From positions 1 through 5,254 of the forward strand of contig CAAGKY010000073.1 in the NCBI GenBank assembly GCA_900770645.1: DNA of 5,254 bases, written 5' to 3'. How positions within the stretch are numbered: position 1 is the first letter of the stretch; each line of letters opens with the position of its first letter. Of the stretch, positions 1-5,254 are shown one piece after another. A program made the position numbers and the translations under genes. This DNA comes from Bacilli bacterium (GTDB lineage Bacteria; Bacillota_I; Bacilli_A; ML615J-28; CAG-313). The notes beneath the pieces are model-generated. The model saw only the letters and a program-made list of their open reading frames with translations. It had not been told where the DNA came from and made no database searches.

Positions 1-20
1 ACACGACGCTCTTCCGATCT
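1..20 (+). other. Illumina TruSeq adapter remnant (not genomic)
   Basis: All 20 bases equal the 3' end of the Illumina TruSeq universal (read-1) adapter, ending in CTTCCGATCT. The stretch is GC-richer than everything after it, and the YgiQ-like reading frame becomes meaningful only from about base 21. This is an untrimmed sequencing artefact at a contig end, and no gene should be extended into it. The identification rests on recall of the adapter sequence, but a 20 of 20 match exactly at a sequence end leaves little doubt. Confidence 0.96.
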
Positions 21-1315
21 CCCTTGCATCTGGGATTGAAGTAAAAGATTTAGTGTATTTATCGGGTACTACATGGAAAACAAACGACGAAAGTTTATTA
101 CCAAGTGATGGAATAATGTTACCATCATATAAAGAATTAAAAGAAGATAAATTAAATTACGCAAAAAGTTTCAACATTCAATACAAGAACACAGATCCTT
201 TTTCAGGTAAACCATTAATAGAAAAGTATGATGATATATATGTTATACAAAATCCTGCTAATATGCCACTTGAACAAAGTTATTTAGATTGGGTTTATGC
301 ATTACCTTATGAAAGAAGTGCTCATCCAATGTATAAAAACGGTATACCAGCTTTTAAAGAAGTTAAATTTAGTATTAGTATTAATAGAGGTTGTTATGGA
401 GGATGTAGTTTCTGTGCTCTTACAAACCACCAAGGACGTATTATTCAATCAAGAAGCAAAGAATCTGTTTTAGAAGAAGCAAAAATACTGACAAAAGATA
501 AAGACTTTAAAGGTTATATACATGATGTTGGAGGACCAACTGCAAACTTTTATAATAAAGCATGTAAAAAACAAGAAACAAAAGGAGCTTGTACAGATAG
601 ACAATGTTTATATCCTAACAAATGTCCTAATCTTTTTGTATCACATGATGATTATTTAGATATATTAAGAAGTTTAAGAAAAATAGAAGGAATAAAAAAA
701 GTATTTATTCGCAGCGGAATCAGATATGATTATTTAATGTATGATAAAAATGATGAATTCTTCAAAGAATTAATTACTCACCATATTTCAGGACAGTTAA
801 AAGTTGCACCTGAACACGTAAGTAATAGGGTTTTATCATACATGCAAAAACCAAACAGCGAACTTTACCGCAAATTTGTTGATAAATATTATAAACTAAA
901 TCGTGATCTAAAAAAAGATCAATATGTTGTGCCATATTTAATGAGTAGTCATCCAGGATCTAAACTAGAAGATGCAATTATACTTGCGGAATATATTAGA
1001 GATGAGAAAATATATATAGAACAAGTTCAAGATTTCTATCCTACACCATCCACTATTTCAACATGTATGTATTATACTGGTGTAGATCCTAGAACAATGC
1101 AAAAAGTATATGTCGCAAAAACTCCAAAAGAAAAACAAATGCAAAGAGCCTTGTTACAATATAAAAATCCTAAAAACTACGATTTAGTTAAAGAAGCTCT
1201 AATAAAATGTAAAAGATATGACTTAATTGGCAATGGACCATTATGTTTAATAAAGGAAAATAAACCTCTAGATAAAAAAATTAATTCTACAAATTACAAA
1301 AAAAAGAAAATATGA
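21..1315 (+). CDS. ygiQ: YgiQ family radical SAM protein, 5'-truncated
   Basis: This is the C-terminal two thirds of a YgiQ (UPF0313) radical SAM protein, a widespread cytoplasmic family whose substrate is not established. The 4Fe-4S/SAM motif CX3CX2C lies at bases 392-415 (RGCYGGCSFCAL) and is followed by the family motif DVGGPTANFY (about 524-553). A second cysteine cluster typical of YgiQ, C-x8-C-x4-C-x5-C, has codons at 563, 590, 605 and 623 (CTDRQCLYPNKC). Further family signatures are VAPEHVS, SSHPGSK, QVQDFYPTP and, near the end, a RALLQYKNPKNY...LIGNGPLCL block. YgiQ proteins are usually about 600-700 residues and about 430 are present, so roughly the first 170-200 residues (Radical_SAM_N region) are missing. 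The frame is open from base 23 (LASGIEVKDLVYLSGT), so the GTG at 53 is an internal valine codon, not a start. The gene ends at TGA 1313-1315 after a lysine-rich tail. No hairpin terminator follows. Confidence 0.93.
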
Positions 1316-1321
1316 TATAAT
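1293..1321 (+). promoter_or_regulatory. Predicted sigma-A promoter of the dnaX operon, extended -10
   Basis: A perfect -10 box TATAAT lies at 1316-1321, preceded by TGA at 1313-1315, giving the extended -10 form TGn-TATAAT. Seventeen bases upstream of the -10, ATTACA at 1293-1298 matches 4 of 6 positions of the -35 consensus TTGACA. Transcription would start near base 1328, leaving a leader of about 34 bases before the dnaX start. The TG of the extended -10 is part of the ygiQ stop codon, so the promoter sits across the end of the upstream gene. AT-rich sequence yields chance -10 boxes, but the combination of perfect -10, TG extension and 17-base spacing makes this one credible. Confidence 0.7.
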
Positions 1322-1337
1322 AAGCTAGAGTATTATA
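1316..1337. repeat. Small AT-only inverted repeat over the -10 box
   Basis: TATAATA at 1316-1322 and its reverse complement TATTATA at 1331-1337 flank an 8-base centre (AGCTAGAG). The repeat covers the -10 box and the expected transcription start. As RNA it would be a weak all-A/U stem, so it is not a terminator. It could be an operator, or chance in AT-rich DNA. Confidence 0.35.
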
Positions 1338-1345
1338 AAAACAAT

Positions 1346-1351
1346 AAGGAG
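1346..1351 (+). promoter_or_regulatory. Shine-Dalgarno site of dnaX
   Basis: AAGGAG lies 10 bases before the ATG at 1362. It fixes the dnaX start together with the conserved N-terminal sequence (MAYKALYRSYRP). Confidence 0.85.
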
Positions 1352-1361
1352 ATAAGAGAGT

Positions 1362-4300
1362 ATGGCTTATAAGGCGTTATATCGAAGCTATCGTCCTAGC
1401 AGTTTTGAGACTGTTATTGGACAAGAACATATTATCAAAACATTAAAAAATGCATTAATTACTAAAAAAACATCACATGCATATATATTTAGTGGACCAA
1501 GAGGAATAGGTAAAACAACTATTGCTCGTATTTTGGCTAAAGCAATAAACTGTGAAAATCCTCAAGATGGAGAACCATGTAATAAATGTGCCGCTTGTCG
1601 TTTGATTAACAATAATGAAACTCCAGATATTATTGAAATCGATGCCGCATCAAATAACGGTGTTGAAGAAATAAGAAACGTTTTAGAAAAGGTAAACTTC
1701 TTACCAAGCGTTTTAAAACATAAAGTATATATAATCGATGAAGTTCATATGTTAAGTTTATCGGCTTTCAATGCATTATTAAAGACCCTTGAAGAACCTC
1801 CAGTGCACGTAATGTTTATACTAGCGACAACAGAGCCACATAAAATACCGGCGACTATTATTTCGCGTTGTCAAAGATTCGATTTTAAACCTCTTACACC
1901 TAAAGAAATAAAAACTAACTTAGTTTCTATTGCTCATAAAGAAAAAATTGATATTGAAGATGCAGCAATAGATACGATTGCGGAAGCAAGTGAAGGGGGT
2001 ATGCGTGATGCTATTGGTATTTTAGACCAAGTTAATGCATATAGTACTAAAACTATTACAATCGAAGATGTAAACAATGTAACTGGTAGTATTTCAAACC
2101 AAAAATTAATCGAGTTAATGCAAGCTCTTAATGATGGATTATCAGCAGATGCAGTCGCATTGACAAACGAATTAATAGGTTTAGGAAAAGAAGTAAGTAG
2201 ATTAACTCAAAGTTTACTTCAAATTTGTCGTGATATTTTATTCTATCAAAATACTGAAAGTAATTTTGAAGGAAAAATTATCTTTGAAGATGTTGCTTTT
2301 AAAATGTTATGTAACTCAATTAACAAGAAAAAAGTTTTCTATTTTATTGAAGTGTTAAGTGATGTTCAAAATAAAATTAAATATAGTTTATCTCAAAAGA
2401 TTTTCTTAGAAGTTGGAATTATGAAAATGGCTAGTTCAACTCCTGAAGATTATTCTAACAATACAGCTGTAACAAGCGAAGCGGGTACGGTTGTATATGC
2501 AGATGGATTAGAAGAAAAAGTTAATGGTTTAGAAAGCCACCTTAACAAAATAAAAACAGAATTAATTCGTTTAAATTTGAATGAATTTAAAGAAGAAACA
2601 AAAACAAAATTCGATGTTCTTCAATCGTTAGAAGAAAAAATTGAAAACTTAAATAATAAAGAAGTTGTTTCTGCAGATAATATAACTGTAGATAATAGTG
2701 AATTAGAAGAATCAATTAAATTTGTACTTTCTAAGTTAGATGAATTAACAACAAAAGTTAATGATTTAACAGCATTAGAAGACAAACAAGATGTTGATAA
2801 TGATCAATTAGTAGAATTACAAAACCAAATTAATGAATTAAAATCAAGTTTTGAATCATTTAAGAATGATTTTGTAGATGTAGAAAACGCATTAAGTGAA
2901 TTAATTCTTAATACACCTGTAGAACCTGTTGAAATGGATATTCAAAAACGCGATAATCCATATAATCAAGTTATTCAAGATGTTGTAACAATTCAAAATC
3001 AATATGAAGAATCTATCCAAGAAGAAAAAGCGGAGTTAGAACCAATTTCTGAACAAGGTCAAGAATCAGTTATTGAAGAAGAACCTATAACTGAAGAATT
3101 AGAATTTGTAGAAGAAGTTGAAAAAGAACAAGATGAAACTATTGAAGAATTAGAATTTATCGAAGAAGAACTCCAAGAAGAAGTTATTAATGAACCAGAA
3201 TTTGTAGAAGAAATTAAAGATGAACCAATTCAAGAAGAAATGGTTGAAGAAACACAAGTAGAACCTGTTGAAGAATTAAAACCTCAACAAGTAAATCTAT
3301 TTGATTTATTTGAAGAACTCCAAGAAGATCAAACAGAATCTGTTGAAGAACCAGCTGAAGAAGTTGAAATACCAAACGAAATGGCACGACCTATTGATGA
3401 TTTCTTCACTAATCCAGTATTCTTTGATAAACCTTTAGTAGAAGAACCACAATCATTAGTTGATTTAGTTGAAGAAACAATAACAAATAAACCTGAACCA
3501 GTTGAAGAAAAGGTTGAAGATGAACAACCAACTAACGAACAACCAATTCTAATTTTTGAAAACGAAGAATTACCAAAACCAGATGAATATGAATTAAACT
3601 GTGATGCAGATTTATTAGATAAATACTTAGAGTTCTTAGCATTAACTAGAAACACAGGAACTATTGAATATACTAATTGTGTTGTAGATACTGTTAAACA
3701 ATTAGATGCTATGAAACTAGATGTTGAAAAATTCTCTAATGATAAAGCTAACGGAGTTTTCTTAACAAATGATGACTTAAAAGCATCTGCAAATCGTGCA
3801 ATTAAGAGTTTCTTAAGCGCTATGATGAACGGAAATGCGATGAAAGTTTCAAATAAAGATGTTGCGATTGGTGTATTAATTGCTGAAAATAAAGAAATGA
3901 TTCAAGCATATAGAAAAGCAGCTGAACCTGAAAAGGTTGTTGAATTTACTGTTCCTAATCCAATTGAAGAAAAACCTGTTGTAGAAGAAATCAAACCTGT
4001 GGTTTTAGAAGAAGAACCACAAGCAGTAGAAGAACAAATTCAAGAAGAGGTTATAGAAGAAGTAGTTGAAGAGCCAACATTAGAAGTTGTTGAACAACCT
4101 ATAGTTGAAGAGGTTTATACAGAATCTACTATTCAAGAACAAGAAGAGCCTCTTGAAGAGATTGTTCAAGAAGAAAATATTGAAGAAATTGAAGAAGAAA
4201 CAGAAGAACCACAAGCAGAAATGGCAGAAGAGGTTGTGGAAGAACCACAAAAAGAAGTAGTAGAAGAAAAACCTGTCGAAACAACTCCTACTTTCAATCT

Positions 4301-4916
4301 TGATTCATTGGTAATCAAAGAAGAAGAAAAAGTAGAAAAACCTGCTGAACCTCAATATGTTCACAAAACAATTTTAAATACTACACCACAAAAGGTTGTC
4401 ACAGTTGAAGATGATAATCCATATGCAATCGAAAAGATTGAAATGATTATGCATGATTCACGTAGTGAAATATCAAGAGAAGAACGTAAGATTATTTTAA
4501 ATAAATGGGGTCAATTAGAAGATCGTGTAAATATGGCACTTGCTCCTGTAGCTAGATTCTTACGTGAAGGTCAACCTGTTGTAAATGGTAATAATTGTAT
4601 TATTATTACTTATCCAAATGCGATGCTATGTAATCACATTATGGGTGAAAAACAACACTTTGAAGCAAAACAAATCTTAAAATTAACATTTGGTAAAGAA
4701 TATGACTTCATTGCTTTACCAGAAAATGTATGGAATGACAAACGAAATGAATATCGCGGACAATATCAAATGGGTATGAGATTCCCTAAATTAACACCAA
4801 TTAATAATCCTGAATTAAGAATTATTAAAAAATCATTTGTAGATGAACAAAGTGAATCTTATAAACATGCCGTTGATTTGTTTGGCGAAGACTTAATTAA
4901 GAAAGATGAGGAATAA
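1362..4916 (+). CDS. dnaX: DNA polymerase III subunit tau (DnaX), unusually long
   Basis: DnaX is the ATPase of the replisome clamp loader; it opens and loads the sliding clamp, and its tau tail binds the polymerase. The AAA+ core is intact: Walker A GPRGIGKT at residues 45-52, zinc-binding Cys64/73/76/79, Walker B with Asp126-Glu127-Val128-His129, the SRC motif with arginine finger Arg169, and sensor 2 GGMRDA with Arg215. The collar domain runs to about residue 360. The last 165 residues (about 1018-1184) match the Gram-positive tau C-terminal domain, including YDFIALPENVWNDKRNEY and AVDLFGEDLIKK endings like those of Bacillus tau. Between them is a very long insert: a predicted coiled coil (about 380-516), a Glu-rich stretch (549-643), a linker with hydrophobic motifs (643-735), an unrecognised helical module (about 745-855) and a second Glu-rich stretch (861-976). 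Length is 1184 residues, against 563 in B. subtilis and 643 in E. coli. The start is the ATG after AAGGAG. The gene ends 5 bases before ybaB, probably as one operon. No convincing gamma-type frameshift site was found. Confidence 0.97.
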   Translation: MAYKALYRSYRPSSFETVIGQEHIIKTLKNALITKKTSHAYIFSGPRGIGKTTIARILAKAINCENPQDGEPCNKCAACRLINNNETPDIIEIDAASNNGVEEIRNVLEKVNFLPSVLKHKVYIIDEVHMLSLSAFNALLKTLEEPPVHVMFILATTEPHKIPATIISRCQRFDFKPLTPKEIKTNLVSIAHKEKIDIEDAAIDTIAEASEGGMRDAIGILDQVNAYSTKTITIEDVNNVTGSISNQKLIELMQALNDGLSADAVALTNELIGLGKEVSRLTQSLLQICRDILFYQNTESNFEGKIIFEDVAFKMLCNSINKKKVFYFIEVLSDVQNKIKYSLSQKIFLEVGIMKMASSTPEDYSNNTAVTSEAGTVVYADGLEEKVNGLESHLNKIKTELIRLNLNEFKEETKTKFDVLQSLEEKIENLNNKEVVSADNITVDNSELEESIKFVLSKLDELTTKVNDLTALEDKQDVDNDQLVELQNQINELKSSFESFKNDFVDVENALSELILNTPVEPVEMDIQKRDNPYNQVIQDVVTIQNQYEESIQEEKAELEPISEQGQESVIEEEPITEELEFVEEVEKEQDETIEELEFIEEELQEEVINEPEFVEEIKDEPIQEEMVEETQVEPVEELKPQQVNLFDLFEELQEDQTESVEEPAEEVEIPNEMARPIDDFFTNPVFFDKPLVEEPQSLVDLVEETITNKPEPVEEKVEDEQPTNEQPILIFENEELPKPDEYELNCDADLLDKYLEFLALTRNTGTIEYTNCVVDTVKQLDAMKLDVEKFSNDKANGVFLTNDDLKASANRAIKSFLSAMMNGNAMKVSNKDVAIGVLIAENKEMIQAYRKAAEPEKVVEFTVPNPIEEKPVVEEIKPVVLEEEPQAVEEQIQEEVIEEVVEEPTLEVVEQPIVEEVYTESTIQEQEEPLEEIVQEENIEEIEEETEEPQAEMAEEVVEEPQKEVVEEKPVETTPTFNLDSLVIKEEEKVEKPAEPQYVHKTILNTTPQKVVTVEDDNPYAIEKIEMIMHDSRSEISREERKIILNKWGQLEDRVNMALAPVARFLREGQPVVNGNNCIIITYPNAMLCNHIMGEKQHFEAKQILKLTFGKEYDFIALPENVWNDKRNEYRGQYQMGMRFPKLTPINNPELRIIKKSFVDEQSESYKHAVDLFGEDLIKKDEE
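3006..3290 (+). repeat. Glutamate-rich low-complexity repeat 1 in dnaX
   Basis: This stretch encodes residues 549-643, of which 39 of 95 are Glu and only 2 are Asp. It contains degenerate in-frame repeats. EELEF occurs with Phe at residues 582 and 599 and a related EPEF with Phe at 614 (spacing 17 and 15 residues). The 16-base word TGAAGAATTAGAATTT occurs at 3092-3107 and 3143-3158. A 17-base word, GAAGAACTCCAAGAAGA, occurs at 3165-3181 and again just past this stretch at 3312-3328. The region is probably a disordered or extended acidic tether that grew by slippage or short duplications. Confidence 0.8.
3942..4289 (+). repeat. Glutamate-rich low-complexity repeat 2 in dnaX
   Basis: This stretch encodes residues 861-976, with 44 Glu in 116 residues and no Asp; the rest is mostly Val, Pro, Ile and Gln in VEEP, VVEE and IQEE patterns. 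It separates the embedded helical module from the C-terminal tau domain. GAG codons are visibly more frequent here than in the first acidic stretch, so the two were probably not produced by one recent duplication. It is likely a flexible acidic linker. Confidence 0.8.
4908..4912 (+). promoter_or_regulatory. Shine-Dalgarno site of ybaB inside the dnaX end
   Basis: GAGGA lies in the last codons of dnaX, 9 bases before the ybaB ATG at 4922. It supports that start over the internal ATG at 4937, and suggests ybaB translation is coupled to dnaX termination. Confidence 0.75.
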
Positions 4917-4921
4917 TATAT

Positions 4922-5227
4922 ATGAATCCACAACAAATGCGAAAAATTCGTCAAATGCAACAAGACATTATGAAAGCGCAAGAAGAAATTGCTAATTCTG
5001 TGTTTACTAAATCAGCTGGAGGAGTTGTGACTGTTACTATTAAAGGAACAGGAGAACTTGCAAAAGTTGAAATAGACGATTCATTTACAATTGAATCAAA
5101 AGAGGATTCCGAAATGTTAGGAGAAATGATTGTAGCAGCATACAATGCAGCTCATCAAGATTTAGATAAATTCTCTGAAGAAAAATTAGGTAAATATCAA
5201 TCTATGCTTGGAGGATCATTCTTCTAA
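4922..5227 (+). CDS. ybaB: YbaB/EbfC family nucleoid-associated protein
   Basis: The product is a 101-residue member of the YbaB/EbfC family (YaaK in B. subtilis), small dimeric DNA-binding proteins associated with the nucleoid and commonly encoded between dnaX and recR. The length is typical of the family (about 100-110). The first 25 residues form a Met/Gln-rich helix (QQMRKIRQMQQDIMKAQEEI). They are followed by the conserved beta region with AGGVVTVTIKGTGELAKVEID, then a helix (MLGEMIVAAYNAAHQDLDKF) and a terminal GG-x-FF in place of the common GG-x-x-x-PGLF ending. The start is supported by GAGGA 9 bases upstream. The gene follows dnaX by 5 bases and precedes the next start by one base. 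Its exact role is unsettled in the family; links to DNA organisation and recombination repair are inferred from synteny and studies of homologues. Confidence 0.95.
   Translation: MNPQQMRKIRQMQQDIMKAQEEIANSVFTKSAGGVVTVTIKGTGELAKVEIDDSFTIESKEDSEMLGEMIVAAYNAAHQDLDKFSEEKLGKYQSMLGGSFF
5210..5215 (+). promoter_or_regulatory. Shine-Dalgarno site of the next gene inside the ybaB end
   Basis: GGAGGA, which contributes to the Gly-Gly codons near the YbaB C-terminus, lies 13 bases before the ATG at 5229. The spacing is slightly long but the core is strong, and it supports a coupled downstream gene. Confidence 0.6.
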
Positions 5228-5228
5228 G

Positions 5229-5254
5229 ATGAATGAAATCAAGTTTTTAGATCC
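5229..5254 (+). CDS. Start of downstream gene, probably recR (3'-truncated)
   Basis: An ATG one base after the ybaB stop opens a frame reading MNEIKFLD plus two bases before the window ends. It has a GGAGGA ribosome binding site 13 bases upstream. The other nearby ATG, at 5234, runs into TAG after five codons, so 5229 is the only workable start. In Bacillota the gene after dnaX-ybaB is usually recR, encoding the RecR recombination mediator that acts with RecO in RecA loading. The identity here rests on gene order alone: eight residues are too few to recognise the protein. Confidence 0.55.

Noticed and set aside
53..55. GTG as the start codon of ygiQ.
   Set aside because: The same frame is open upstream to the adapter boundary with plausible family sequence, no ribosome site precedes it, and the YgiQ N-terminal region is missing.
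1316..1361. A small RNA, riboswitch or terminator in the ygiQ-dnaX gap.
   Set aside because: Only 46 bases are available, with no GC-rich stem or U-run; the only pairing is a weak all-A/U stem over the -10 box.
1471..1482. Seven-A run (ACT AAA AAA ACA) near the dnaX start as a slippage site.
   Set aside because: Slippage here would truncate inside the ATPase domain and give no useful product, and A-runs are common in this AT-rich sequence.
2325..2335. AAG AAA AAA G run in dnaX as a possible programmed frameshift site for a short gamma form.
   Set aside because: The A-run is not in the phase needed for a -1 slip of the A AAA AAG type, no clear downstream hairpin was seen, and Gram-positive relatives such as B. 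subtilis make only tau.
3329..3655. A 108-residue open frame on the - strand, rich in Ser.
   Set aside because: It lies wholly inside dnaX; its Ser/Thr-rich composition is the antisense reading of the repeated GAA codons, with no ribosome site or family resemblance.
2952..4412. The acidic insert as an integrated mobile element or a fusion of a separate gene.
   Set aside because: There are no terminal inverted repeats, target duplications or mobile-element genes; AT-rich codon use resembles the rest of dnaX, and the frame is continuous.
4951..5145. A 64-residue open frame on the - strand inside ybaB.
   Set aside because: It is a shadow of a well-supported conserved gene, with no start signal.
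5249..5254. AGATCC at the window end as the start of a second adapter (AGATCGGAAGAGC).
   Set aside because: Only five bases match before a mismatch, and the bases fit an open coding frame; this is chance.

Overview
The window looks like the end of a contig from a low-GC, AT-rich member of the Bacillota, most likely an uncultured Bacilli or Mollicutes-related lineage. That placement is an inference from codon use, the Gram-positive type of the C-terminal DnaX (tau) domain, the strong AAGGAG-like ribosome binding sites and the dnaX-ybaB order. All four tryptophan codons in the genes are TGG and no gene has an internal TGA, so the standard bacterial code seems to be used rather than the Mycoplasma code.

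Layout, all on the + strand. Bases 1-20 are not genomic: they match the 3' end of the Illumina TruSeq read-1 adapter exactly, so genome sequence starts at base 21. Bases 21-1315 are the 3' part of a YgiQ-family radical SAM gene whose first part lies off the contig. A 46-base gap holds a good sigma-A type promoter whose extended -10 overlaps the ygiQ stop codon, plus a ribosome binding site. Bases 1362-4916 encode DnaX, the tau subunit of the DNA polymerase III clamp loader. At 1184 residues it is about twice the usual size. Bases 4922-5227 encode the nucleoid-associated protein YbaB/EbfC. The last 26 bases hold the first codons of another gene, probably recR by synteny.

The dnaX, ybaB and (probable) recR genes form the classic replication and recombination-repair operon, with gaps of 5 and 1 bases that suggest translational coupling. 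ygiQ is probably a separate upstream unit, although no terminator is visible after it.

No mobile element, CRISPR array, tRNA/rRNA or phage feature was seen. The unusual part is the middle of DnaX. Between a normal clamp-loader core and a normal tau C-terminal domain it carries a predicted coiled coil, two glutamate-rich low-complexity tethers, an embedded helical module I do not recognise, and a short QVNLF peptide resembling a sliding-clamp-binding motif.
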